From contig CAZVXE010000035.1 in NCBI GenBank assembly GCA_964630765.1, positions 1 through 15,955 on the forward strand: a stretch of DNA of 15,955 nucleotides, written 5' to 3'. The notes under the pieces were generated by a model. The model worked only from the letters and a program-made list of their open reading frames with translations. It was not told the DNA's origin and ran no database searches. Source of the DNA: Methanofastidiosum sp964630765 (lineage in GTDB: Archaea; Methanobacteriota_B; Thermococci; Methanofastidiosales; Methanofastidiosaceae). How positions within the stretch are numbered: position 1 is the stretch's first letter; each line of letters starts with the position of its first letter. Both the position numbers and the translations under genes were made by a program. Of this stretch, positions 1 to 6,255 are shown piece after piece.

Positions 1-328
1 TAATGTCAAGCCCAGATGCTTTTGCATCTGACAAAGAACGTTTAGATGGTACCCTGATCATATCACCATACGTTGTTACTATGGCTCCTTTTTCGGCAAC
101 TTTGACAGCAGCTTCAATTTCACCTTGTGTTGTTACACAAACTGGACACCCAGGACCAGAAACAACTTGAACATTTTCTGGTAACATTGCTCTAATGCCG
201 TAATGGGTAATCACATGCTCATGCGTTCCACAAACGTGACAGAGTTTTATTTCGCCTAAATCCTTAGAAAATTCAAATATTTTTCTTATTATTGTATCTG
301 AAGCGTTGCGGTCTTTATACAAATCCAC
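1..328 (-). CDS. hypD: HypD, hydrogenase maturation protein (N-terminal part, cut by window edge)
   Basis: HypD is the [4Fe-4S] scaffold that works with HypC to assemble the Fe(CN)2CO unit of NiFe hydrogenases in the cytoplasm. The minus-strand reading begins at a GTG at 328-326 and gives MDLYKDRNASDTIIRKIFEF, followed by a CHVCGTHEH segment and then SGPGCPVCVTTQ. The CGTH and GPGCPVCV motifs, which hold conserved cysteines, are diagnostic of HypD. About 109 codons are visible; the family is usually about 350-380 residues, so roughly two thirds lies beyond position 1. The G of the hypC TAG stop is also the first base of this GTG, so the two genes share one base and are very probably translationally coupled. 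No other in-frame start fits better. Identification is secure. Confidence 0.95.
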   Translation of the reverse strand, partial: MDLYKDRNASDTIIRKIFEFSKDLGEIKLCHVCGTHEHVITHYGIRAMLPENVQVVSGPGCPVCVTTQGEIEAAVKVAEKGAIVTTYGDMIRVPSKRSLSDAKASGLDI

Positions 329-552
329 TAAAAATCCTCCTGAACTTTTAGGAGTTCTGTCCAGATCTCCAATGATTCCAGAGCTTCTTTCTCGTCCATT
401 TTTTCAATTGCAAATCCTGTGTGAACAATTACATAATCGCCAACTTTAACATCGACAAGGTCCAATCTTACCTCTCTTTTAACTCCGTTGAAATCAACTA
501 TTCCAACACTGTCTTTTATTTCTAAAACTTTACCCGGAACTGCAAGACACAT
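328..552 (-). CDS. hypC: HypC, hydrogenase assembly chaperone
   Basis: HypC is a small chaperone (74 residues here, normal for the family) that binds HypD and the hydrogenase large-subunit precursor and carries the Fe(CN)2CO group. The N-terminus MCLAVPGKV is the family signature, and Cys2 is the essential residue that becomes N-terminal after methionine removal. The rest is a small beta-barrel of OB type (VGIVDFNGVKREVRLDLV, then VGDYVIVHTGFAIEKMDE). The start is supported by a TGAGGT Shine-Dalgarno site about eight bases upstream (560-565, minus strand). It is the first gene of a hypC-hypD unit, and its presence implies a NiFe hydrogenase elsewhere in the genome. Confidence 0.97.
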   Translation of the reverse strand: MCLAVPGKVLEIKDSVGIVDFNGVKREVRLDLVDVKVGDYVIVHTGFAIEKMDEKEALESLEIWTELLKVQEDF

Positions 553-587
553 GATTTTTACCTCAGTATATTGATTAAAAAGTCTTT

Positions 588-595
588 CTTTATAA
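588..595 (-). promoter_or_regulatory. Probable TATA box of hypCD
   Basis: Read on the minus strand, this is TTATAAAG. Using the 29-base TATA-to-start spacing seen elsewhere in the window, transcription would begin near 566. That leaves a leader of about 14 bases containing the TGAGGT ribosome site at 560-565. Inferred from spacing and composition only. Confidence 0.45.
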
Positions 596-868
596 CAGAT
601 TTATTTTAATGATTGGACTTCACTTATAAAAGAGATTATTAAATGTTTTCAGGATCGGTATTCTTCTTGTATATGTGGAGTTTTTTTATGGATTTGGCTA
701 TAGCACCCAATAGAGCATCATAAACTACCTATTAAATAGAAATCATAGTTTATTAAGTTAAACTGAATAACTATACTAAGTTTATTTTTACTTAATATTC
801 ATTATTATATAAAAACTAATATTCTTTAAACTATTTCTCTTTAGGGCTATATTTCAAAACGTATAAAG

Positions 869-876
869 TTATATAG
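869..876 (+). promoter_or_regulatory. Probable TATA box of peroxiredoxin gene
   Basis: TTATATAG lies about 60 bases before the start codon, so initiation near 898 would give a leader of roughly 33 bases. This agrees with the GGTGA ribosome site at 922-926, five bases before the ATG. A second candidate, GTATAAAG at 861-868, is close by. Confidence 0.45.
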
Positions 877-930
877 AATTAACTTCCAATAATTTTAACA
901 ACATAATGAAAATGTTGGGTTGGTGAATAA

Positions 931-1614
931 ATGGAAGAAGAACCTAAACAACAAATTAGTATGCCATTAATAGGCGATGATGCGCCTAAATTTAAAGCAA
1001 AAACTACAATGGGAGAAATAAATTTTCCAGAAGACTATAAGGGTAAATGGATAATATTTTTCAGTCACCCGGCAGACTTTACCCCAGTGTGTACAACTGA
1101 ATTTATGACTTTTGCATCAATGCAGAAAGAACTCAAAGAGTTAAATTGTGAGTTAATAGGATTATCAATAGACAGTATTTATGCCCACATAGCTTGGTTA
1201 AGAACCATAAAAGAAAAGATCGAATATAAAGGCATGAAAAACGTAGAAATTATGTTCCCCGTAATAGAAGACTTAAAGATGGATATTTCAAAGAAATTTG
1301 GAATGGTCCAACCAAATGCATCTACAACTCAGGCGGTAAGGGCGGTATTCTTAATAGATCCTAAAGCAAAAGTAAGGGCAATGCTCTATTACCCCTTATC
1401 AAATGGAAGAAATATGCAAGAAATCAAGAGATTACTTCTTGCAATGCAGAAATCAGACAAAGAACAAATTGCAACTCCAGCTAACTGGCAGCCAGGTGAC
1501 GACGTAATAATTCCACCTCCTGGCTCTTGCGGCGTAGCCAAAGAGAGGATGGAGAAAAAAGAAGAAGGCAAATACTGTCTTGACTGGTTTATGTGCTTTA
1601 GAAAAGAAAAATAA
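931..1614 (+). CDS. Peroxiredoxin, Prx6-type archaeal thiol peroxidase
   Basis: This is a cytoplasmic thiol peroxidase reducing H2O2 and organic hydroperoxides. The peroxidatic cysteine is Cys54 in HPADFTPVCTTEF, the PxxxTxxC active site. A Prx C-terminal domain follows, with a proline-rich arm (IIPPPGSCG, residues 193-201). Cys216 and Cys222 near the end have the same CX5C spacing as the C-terminal pair of archaeal enzymes such as Aeropyrum ApTPx, so a resolving-cysteine mechanism is likely. Cys73 and Cys200 are additional. Length (227) is normal for the 1-Cys/Prx6-like archaeal group. GGTGA at 922-926 supports the ATG. It is monocistronic by context, with AT-rich spacers on both sides. The electron donor is not evident from the neighbourhood. 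Confidence 0.95.
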   Translation: MEEEPKQQISMPLIGDDAPKFKAKTTMGEINFPEDYKGKWIIFFSHPADFTPVCTTEFMTFASMQKELKELNCELIGLSIDSIYAHIAWLRTIKEKIEYKGMKNVEIMFPVIEDLKMDISKKFGMVQPNASTTQAVRAVFLIDPKAKVRAMLYYPLSNGRNMQEIKRLLLAMQKSDKEQIATPANWQPGDDVIIPPPGSCGVAKERMEKKEEGKYCLDWFMCFRKEK

Positions 1615-1791
1615 ATTTAAGTGTCAAAATTAATTTATTTTATTATATAATTTTTTAAACTTTGGCAAAAGTCAGAATAATTATTTCTATAGTACCAGAA
1701 AGATTTTGAATCAAACTTTGAACAACATAGAGATTCATTGTATTAGTTATGAATACTATTCTGCATTTTAATTTAATTTTTAATTGGTGAG

Positions 1792-1840
1792 ATTCTACTT
1801 TTTATTGAATTGACAAAAATAATATAAAGAAAAGTAGAAT
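1792..1840 (+). repeat. 11-bp perfect inverted repeat enclosing the methyltransferase TATA box
   Basis: ATTCTACTTTT (1792-1802) is exactly complementary to AAAAGTAGAAT (1830-1840), with 27 bases between. The TATA-like ATATAAAG (1822-1829) sits directly against the right arm, which ends ten bases before the ATG at 1851. If transcription starts at or near that ATG, the right arm covers about -21 to -11. That is a position where a bound repressor would block initiation. An operator is the preferred reading; a hairpin remnant is the alternative. Confidence 0.55.
1822..1829 (+). promoter_or_regulatory. Probable TATA box of methyltransferase gene (leaderless)
   Basis: ATATAAAG begins exactly 29 bases before the ATG at 1851, the same spacing as at several other gene starts here. 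There is no Shine-Dalgarno sequence between it and the ATG, which suggests a leaderless mRNA. Confidence 0.5.
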
Positions 1841-1850
1841 GAATTAATTC

Positions 1851-2606
1851 ATGGCAAAATGGTACGAAGAATTATTTCAAAATTATGCTGAAACTTACGA
1901 AACTGAAGTTTATACTAAAGGAACAGTGGGAGAAATAGACTTCATTGAAAAAGAAATTAAAAAAGATAAATCTAAGAAAATTATAGATATCGGTTGCGGT
2001 ACAGGTAGGCATTCTATAGAACTTGCAAAAAGAGGATATAATGTAACTGGAATTGACCTTTCTGAATGTATGTTGGAAAGAGCGATAGAAAAGGCTAAGG
2101 AATCTAAAGTAAAAGTTGATTTCATTAAAGCAGATGCAAGAGATTTAAAATTTGAAAAAGAATTTGATCTTGCCCTTATAATGTGTGGAGGTGGTTTTCC
2201 ACTGATGGAAACAGATGAGATGAACTTTATGATTCTTCAAAGTGCCGCCAGATCTTTAAATGATAAAGGAAAATTAATACTCACAACATTAAATGGTCTT
2301 TTTCCATTATTTCATTCTGTTAAAGATTTTATCAACTCGAATTCTACCGATGGAAAAACTGATGCAAATACATTCGATTTAATGACCTTTAGAAATAAAT
2401 CAGTGTTAGAATTTACAGATGATGGCGGCAATAAAAAGAAGATCAAGTGTGATGAAAGATATTATGTCTCTTCAGAGATAACATGGTTATTAAAATCATT
2501 GGGATTTAAAAAAGTAGATATATACGGATGCAAGCTTGGAGCTTTTAGTAGAGCGGATAAATTAACAACTGAAGATTTTGAGATACTAGTAATCGCAGAG
2601 TACTAA
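1851..2606 (+). CDS. Class I SAM-dependent methyltransferase, substrate unknown
   Basis: The protein (251 residues) has a Rossmann-fold methyltransferase core. Motif I is IDIGCGTGR (45-53), which binds S-adenosylmethionine. The motif II acidic residue is Asp69 (GYNVTGIDLS), which would hold the ribose. ADARDL around 95-99 is the adenine-contact region, and FDLALIMCGGGF (105-116) is motif IV. The C-terminal part ends in the beta-rich hairpin typical of small-molecule (UbiE/type 11 or 25) methyltransferases. No substrate-defining insertion is recognisable, so the substrate is left open. It stands alone: the upstream inverted repeat and TATA box suggest its own promoter, and the metallophosphoesterase downstream has another. 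The ATG is placed for a leaderless start. Confidence 0.85.
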   Translation: MAKWYEELFQNYAETYETEVYTKGTVGEIDFIEKEIKKDKSKKIIDIGCGTGRHSIELAKRGYNVTGIDLSECMLERAIEKAKESKVKVDFIKADARDLKFEKEFDLALIMCGGGFPLMETDEMNFMILQSAARSLNDKGKLILTTLNGLFPLFHSVKDFINSNSTDGKTDANTFDLMTFRNKSVLEFTDDGGNKKKIKCDERYYVSSEITWLLKSLGFKKVDIYGCKLGAFSRADKLTTEDFEILVIAEY

Positions 2607-2659
2607 GTTATTCATACTCTTACGTAAGTTTTAAAAATAGATATATAAGTTATAAATTA

Positions 2660-2713
2660 GGGGAAGGTATTATTTCAGCCATATCGCCAGTATGCTTTTT
2701 TATTACCTTCTCC
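2660..2713 (+). other. Imperfect hairpin between methyltransferase and phosphoesterase genes
   Basis: GGGGAAGGTA (2660-2669) can pair with TACCTTCTCC (2704-2713), giving ten pairs with one G-U and a loop of 34 bases. It is far more GC-rich than its surroundings and lies between the methyltransferase stop and the next TATA box. It could be a transcript-end structure, a processing site or part of a small RNA. The long loop and the lack of a following T-run argue against a standard terminator. Confidence 0.35.
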
Positions 2714-2722
2714 TTCAAAATC

Positions 2723-2730
2723 TTTAAATA
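2723..2730 (+). promoter_or_regulatory. TATA box of metallophosphoesterase gene (leaderless)
   Basis: TTTAAATA starts 29 bases before the ATG at 2752. The identical octamer at the identical spacing precedes the gene at 3431, a strong internal consistency. There is no ribosome site in the gap. Confidence 0.6.
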
Positions 2731-2751
2731 GAAATTATTGTTTTCTGTTTT

Positions 2752-3396
2752 ATGAATATTTGTGTAATAACAGATATACACGGAAATAAAAGTTCTTTAA
2801 AGGAATTGTTTGATTCTATTGATATAAGAGAATTTGACCTTTTACTCTGTTGTGGAGATATAACTTCCTTTGGTGGAAAAAAAGAGGCCAAGGAATTATT
2901 GGAACTTATACCAAATATCCAATTCTATACTGTTTTTGGGAACTGTGACAAAAGTGAAGTCAAGGATTATATAAAATCAGAAGGGATTTCACTCCACGAA
3001 AAGGAAGTCAAAATAGGGAATTATACAATAGGAGGATTTGGAGGATCAAATAAGTCTCCTTTTGGAACTCCTTCAGAGTATGGTGAAGATCAAATAATGG
3101 CAGGACTTTCAAAACTCTCTTTTAAGAATATGGTTCTCGTAACCCACGTACCCCCATATGGAACTAAATTGGACAGAATTGGAGATAGCAAATCAATAGG
3201 AAGCACCTCAGTTAGAAGCATCATAGAAAAAATGCAACCACTTGTTGCAGTTTCTGGACACGTTCATGAATCAAGAGCAATTGATTCTATCGGTAAAACT
3301 CAGCTGTTAAATCCTGGACCATTAAAAGATGGGCACTATGGAAGAGTAAAAATAGATGAAAAAGAAATAAAAGTCGAACTAAAAGAAATCGATTAA
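2752..3396 (+). CDS. YfcE/MJ0936-like metallophosphoesterase
   Basis: This is a calcineurin-like metal-dependent phosphoesterase of 214 residues. The dimetal-site motifs occur in order: DIHGN (8-12), GD (35-36), GNCD (63-66), TH (131-132) and GHVHES (169-174). NPGPL near 187-191 is typical of the YfcE/MJ0936 phosphodiesterase branch. All metal ligands expected from the family are present, so it should be active; family members hydrolyse phosphodiesters such as model substrates or 2',3'-cyclic nucleotides, but the natural substrate cannot be told from sequence. It is cytoplasmic, with no signal peptide. It is separated from its neighbours by individual TATA boxes, so an operon partner is not evident. 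Confidence 0.9.
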   Translation: MNICVITDIHGNKSSLKELFDSIDIREFDLLLCCGDITSFGGKKEAKELLELIPNIQFYTVFGNCDKSEVKDYIKSEGISLHEKEVKIGNYTIGGFGGSNKSPFGTPSEYGEDQIMAGLSKLSFKNMVLVTHVPPYGTKLDRIGDSKSIGSTSVRSIIEKMQPLVAVSGHVHESRAIDSIGKTQLLNPGPLKDGHYGRVKIDEKEIKVELKEID

Positions 3397-3401
3397 ATAT
3401 A

Positions 3402-3409
3402 TTTAAATA
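3402..3409 (+). promoter_or_regulatory. TATA box of the 140-residue membrane protein gene (leaderless)
   Basis: TTTAAATA begins 29 bases before the ATG at 3431 and matches the element at 2723 in both sequence and spacing. It lies just after the phosphoesterase stop codon. Confidence 0.6.
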
Positions 3410-3430
3410 TAGGTAAAATAAATTAATTGC

Positions 3431-3853
3431 ATGATTTACGAGATTCTAATAGGTGCAGTCGTTTTAATAGCAATCCTTTGTGTAATCTATTTCTTTTATG
3501 CCCCAAAGAAGGAAGGCATCCCAAAAGAACCTGCTAAAAGACCAATTCCAAGAGAAGGCGTTAGTTCTGTTCCTTATTACTCCGAAGGAGAGGTTATAGT
3601 AGAAGATGAGCTATTTGGAATGAAAATGATCTGGGATGCATATGAGGAAAGGGTTGAGAATTTTGTAAAGTTTCTTGAAAATTCAAGGGGGGTACGGGAC
3701 CCTAAAGTAATTAGTAATTTTCAGGATATTGAAGGAGATTACGTTAAAATGAAAAAAAGGCTCCGCCCGTTTCTAAGGGATCATATGGTAAAAAGAATGG
3801 ATGAAAGAATTTTATATGCAAGGAGTCTAATTGATAAAAAATTCCGATATTAG
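3431..3853 (+). CDS. Single-pass membrane protein of unknown function
   Basis: I do not recognise this 140-residue protein. Residues 4-26 form one strong transmembrane helix (ILIGAVVLIAILCVIYFFY), followed by a positively charged, proline-containing linker (APKKEGIPKEPAKRPIPREG). The remaining roughly 90 residues are hydrophilic and mostly helical, with many charged residues (for example MKKRLRPFLRDHMVKRMDER). The positive-inside rule suggests a cytoplasmic C-terminal domain anchored in the membrane. There is no signal-peptidase-like site and no enzymatic motif. The start is supported by the TATA box 29 bases upstream. It has no obvious partner among its neighbours. Confidence 0.75.
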   Translation: MIYEILIGAVVLIAILCVIYFFYAPKKEGIPKEPAKRPIPREGVSSVPYYSEGEVIVEDELFGMKMIWDAYEERVENFVKFLENSRGVRDPKVISNFQDIEGDYVKMKKRLRPFLRDHMVKRMDERILYARSLIDKKFRY

Positions 3854-3878
3854 ATTTAGGCTTCTACCTACAATAAAC

Positions 3879-3886
3879 TTTAATAT
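3879..3886 (+). promoter_or_regulatory. Probable TATA box of the BASS-family transporter (leaderless)
   Basis: TTTAATAT starts exactly 29 bases before the ATG at 3908. This spacing favours 3908 over the TTG immediately before it (3905). Confidence 0.5.
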
Positions 3887-3907
3887 TAATCTATTTTATA
3901 ATCCTTG

Positions 3908-4825
3908 ATGTTTGGGATTCCTTTAATAATAATTATTTCGTCTATAATACTGGGTATTTATTTTCCCTCATACGGAAAAGAGATATCTCCAATAGTGCCA
4001 CTTCTTCAAAGCATCCTAATCTTTTTATCCACAATTAAAGTCGATTTCAGAATTTATAAAAAATACATGGAAATTCTGAAACCTTTCTTGTTGGGATTCT
4101 TCACATGCTATGCTTTCATCCCATTACTATTCTTTTTAGTAGGGTTATCCCTTCTCAAAATGAATTTAATCAATTTTCCATTATTTATTGGAATTATCAT
4201 AACAGGGGCTGTACCTCTAGCCGCAGGATCTACTCTAGTATGGTCCAAAGAGTTAGGTGGAAAAGTTGAGATTACTTTACTTTTGATAGTAACAACTATA
4301 CTAGCATCCCCTCTAATCACTCCAACTTACATATATTTAATTCTAAGAGATGAAATAAACGTCAACACTCAAAAGATGTTCTTAGAGATGGCACTAATAA
4401 TCTTCATCCCTGTTTTGATTTCAATTATTGTAAAGAAAAAGTTTGCAAAAAATTTGAATTCAAATCTTTCTTTTTTTGTTATGGGAATCATAATATACGT
4501 AGCAGTTTCTAAAAGTGTCGAGAGGCTCGATATAGTAAAAGATTACTTATTTCTTTCAATATTTCTATCTCTCTTTTTTATGATTGTTACCCTTTTATTT
4601 ATGACAATTTTTTCCAATATCTTAAAATTAAAAATAGAAGAAAAAGAATCAATTTTTATACCGTCATTTTTTAAGAATATAAGCCTTGCAATAATTGTTG
4701 TTTCATTTTTTGAGCCTGAAGTTGTGTTCTTCCCAGTTGTTTACTACATTATTGAACAGCTTTTTTCCCCACTTTATTATGAAATAAAAAAACTAAAATT
4801 TAAATCAATAAATTATTTAAAATAA
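3908..4825 (+). CDS. Bile acid:sodium symporter (BASS/SBF) family transporter
   Basis: This is a polytopic membrane protein of 305 residues with about nine or ten hydrophobic helices and short charged loops, the normal size for the BASS/SBF family. The segment around GAVPLAAGSTLVWSKELGG, followed by TTILASPLITP, resembles the crossover helix region of sodium-coupled BASS carriers. Family members move organic anions such as bile acids, pyruvate or pantoate with sodium. The arsenite carriers of the ACR3 group share the fold. The cargo cannot be predicted here, and archaea do not make bile acids. The TTG at 3905 would add one residue; I prefer the ATG because of the promoter spacing. No substrate-binding protein or regulator adjoins it. 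Confidence 0.75.
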   Translation: MFGIPLIIIISSIILGIYFPSYGKEISPIVPLLQSILIFLSTIKVDFRIYKKYMEILKPFLLGFFTCYAFIPLLFFLVGLSLLKMNLINFPLFIGIIITGAVPLAAGSTLVWSKELGGKVEITLLLIVTTILASPLITPTYIYLILRDEINVNTQKMFLEMALIIFIPVLISIIVKKKFAKNLNSNLSFFVMGIIIYVAVSKSVERLDIVKDYLFLSIFLSLFFMIVTLLFMTIFSNILKLKIEEKESIFIPSFFKNISLAIIVVSFFEPEVVFFPVVYYIIEQLFSPLYYEIKKLKFKSINYLK

Positions 4826-4851
4826 AAACAATTATGCCATAAGGGAATTAA

Positions 4852-5319
4852 ATGAGTGCAAAAAATAAATCATGGCAAGAAAAATTAGAAGATAGCAAAG
4901 GTTTGCCTAAAGTTGAACCAATAACTGAGAAGATGTCTAAACGGTGGGGGGAGGGTACCGTTGTTATTCCTGCCCCAATTGAAGTCAATGACATAATGAG
5001 AACTGTTCCAGAAGGAAAGCTAATTACAATTGAACATATAAGAAAAAAACTTGCTGAGAAACATCATGCATCTATAGGCTGCCCTTTGACTACTGGAATT
5101 TTTGCTTGGATTAGTGCTCATGCTGCAAATGAGGCTGCTTTGGAGGGAAAAACAGATATTACTCCCTATTGGAGAACTCTAAAAACTGGGGGAGTAGTTA
5201 ATGAAAAGTACCCGGGTGGCATTAATCATCAGAAACAGCTTTTGGAAAGAGAAGGCCATAAAATAATTCAGAAAGGCAAAAAATATATTATCCAAGATTA
5301 TGAAAAAAAGTTAATCTAA
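4852..5319 (+). CDS. MGMT-fold alkyltransferase-like protein lacking the acceptor cysteine
   Basis: This 155-residue protein carries a winged-helix domain like the C-terminal domain of O6-alkylguanine-DNA alkyltransferase. MRTVPEGKLITIEHIRKKLA (49-68) matches the 'IP.G.v.tY..iA..lg' helix-turn-helix start. TPYWRTLKTGG (104-114) stands where true enzymes have the PCHRV active site, and the end (QKQLLEREGH) also fits. The acceptor Cys is replaced by Tyr106, comparable to the Trp in bacterial alkyltransferase-like (ATL) proteins, which bind alkylated DNA and flag it for repair. Cys77 in IGCPLTTGIFAW is elsewhere in the fold. A DNA-damage sensing or DNA-binding role is inferred. No repair nuclease is adjacent. 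The ATG is preceded by AAGGGA, a weak ribosome site. Confidence 0.7.
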   Translation: MSAKNKSWQEKLEDSKGLPKVEPITEKMSKRWGEGTVVIPAPIEVNDIMRTVPEGKLITIEHIRKKLAEKHHASIGCPLTTGIFAWISAHAANEAALEGKTDITPYWRTLKTGGVVNEKYPGGINHQKQLLEREGHKIIQKGKKYIIQDYEKKLI

Positions 5320-5377
5320 TTAATGAGCCTTATTTTATAAATTAATTTATTTATCTTTATAGTTAACAGTAAAAAGC

Positions 5378-5389
5378 TTTTTAAAAATA
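5378..5389 (+). promoter_or_regulatory. Probable promoter of the porGDAB operon
   Basis: TTTTTAAAAATA lies about 35 bases before the TTG start of porG. Initiation about 26-29 bases downstream would give a very short leader carrying the GAGGGA ribosome site at 5408-5413. Confidence 0.4.
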
Positions 5390-5417
5390 CAAAATCATTA
5401 TAATCTAGAGGGATTTT

Positions 5418-5960
5418 TTGATAGAAATAAGATTTCATGGAAGAGGGGGACAAGGTGCGGTAGTTGCGTCAAATATTCTAGCCGACGCTGCTTTTCGAGA
5501 AGGAAAATATGTTCAAGCTTTTCCATACTTTGGTGTTGAAAGAAGAGGCGCACCAGTTACTTCATTTACAAGAATAGATAAAAATCCCATTAAAATAAGA
5601 AGTCAGGTCTATAATCCAAATTATATTGTTGTCCTTGACCCAACGCTAATAGATGTCACAGATGTAACTTCTGGTCTGGGTAAAGGCGGAGTAGTTCTTA
5701 TAAATTCTGATAAAGATCCCAAGTATTACAATCTTTCTTTTAAGACAGCAACTATTGATGCAACATCAATTGCATTAGAAAATAGACTGGGCTCAAAAAT
5801 GGCACCGATTGTAAATACTTCAATTCTTGGCGCATTTGCCAAAATATCAGGAGAAATTATGCTTGAATCTATAATATTAGCAATAAAGGAGAATATACCT
5901 TCTAAAAAAGAGGAGAATATTAAGGCCGCAACTCAGGCCTATGATAAAACAATAATGTAA
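5418..5960 (+). CDS. porG: Pyruvate:ferredoxin oxidoreductase, gamma subunit
   Basis: This subunit (180 residues, normal length) belongs to the coenzyme-A-handling gamma domain of 2-oxoacid:ferredoxin oxidoreductases. The glycine-rich start [20 protein letters not shown] and the [14 protein letters not shown] segment are both hallmarks. The start is TTG at 5418, because the family's N-terminus begins at MIEIRF and GAGGGA at 5408-5413 is properly placed; there is no ATG in frame nearby. It is first in a four-gene operon, with porD following after seven bases. The gamma subunit can be shared with a 2-ketoisovalerate enzyme in Thermococci, but only one alpha/beta/delta set is seen here. Confidence 0.93.
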
Positions 5961-5967
5961 TGATCAT

Positions 5968-6255
5968 ATGAAAAAATTAGAAAAATTATCTTCAATTAAG
6001 GATTTACCAGAGGCTCCCGTATCAAATGTTCCATCCCTTAACCAAAAAACTGGAACATGGAGAGTCTTTAGACCAGAGGTAGATAAAGACAAATGTATCA
6101 AATGTAGTATTTGCTGGAGATGCTGTCCCGACATAGCTATAGACGTCGATGAAGAAGGATTCCCCATTATTAATTATGATTACTGTAAGGGATGTGGAAT
6201 ATGCGCTCACGAATGCCCTAAAACTGCAATTAGAATGGAGAGGGAGGGAAAATAA
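5968..6255 (+). CDS. porD: Pyruvate:ferredoxin oxidoreductase, delta subunit (2x[4Fe-4S] ferredoxin)
   Basis: This is the electron-exit subunit of POR, 95 residues long, passing electrons from the beta-subunit cluster to external ferredoxin. It has two [4Fe-4S] motifs: Cys43, 46, 49 and 53 (CIKCSICWRCCP) and Cys73, 76, 79 and 83 (CKGCGICAHECP). The N-terminal part with GTWRVFRPEVDKDKC is characteristic of POR delta subunits rather than free ferredoxins. An extra cysteine (Cys52) lies next to the last ligand of the first cluster. The TAA stop shares its last A with the porA ATG, so the genes overlap by one base and are probably coupled. Confidence 0.95.
   Translation: MKKLEKLSSIKDLPEAPVSNVPSLNQKTGTWRVFRPEVDKDKCIKCSICWRCCPDIAIDVDEEGFPIINYDYCKGCGICAHECPKTAIRMEREGK

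Larger units (their letters stand above)
553..930. other. Divergent intergenic region, no gene seen
   Basis: This 378-base, very AT-rich spacer lies between divergent hypC and peroxiredoxin. It holds the hypC promoter at its left end and the peroxiredoxin promoter at its right end. The longest start-to-stop reading I noticed in the middle (beginning near 674, plus strand) is 16 codons with no ribosome site. I see no tRNA, no strong hairpin and no repeat array. Short related AT-rich words (AAACTA/TAGTTT, AAGTTAAACT, AAGTTTA) recur at 720-790 but are too short and biased to interpret. Confidence 0.6.

Noticed and set aside
674..724. Short plus-strand reading of 16 codons in the hypC/peroxiredoxin spacer
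   Set aside because: It is too short, with no ribosome site and no TATA box at the usual spacing.
720..790. Short AT-rich repeated words suggestive of an operator or repeat array
   Set aside because: The words are six to ten bases long and irregularly spaced, as expected by chance in such AT-rich sequence. No CRISPR-like unit exists anywhere in the window.
3905..3907. TTG as the start of the BASS-family transporter
   Set aside because: It would add a single residue, and the ATG at 3908 fits the 29-base TATA spacing exactly.
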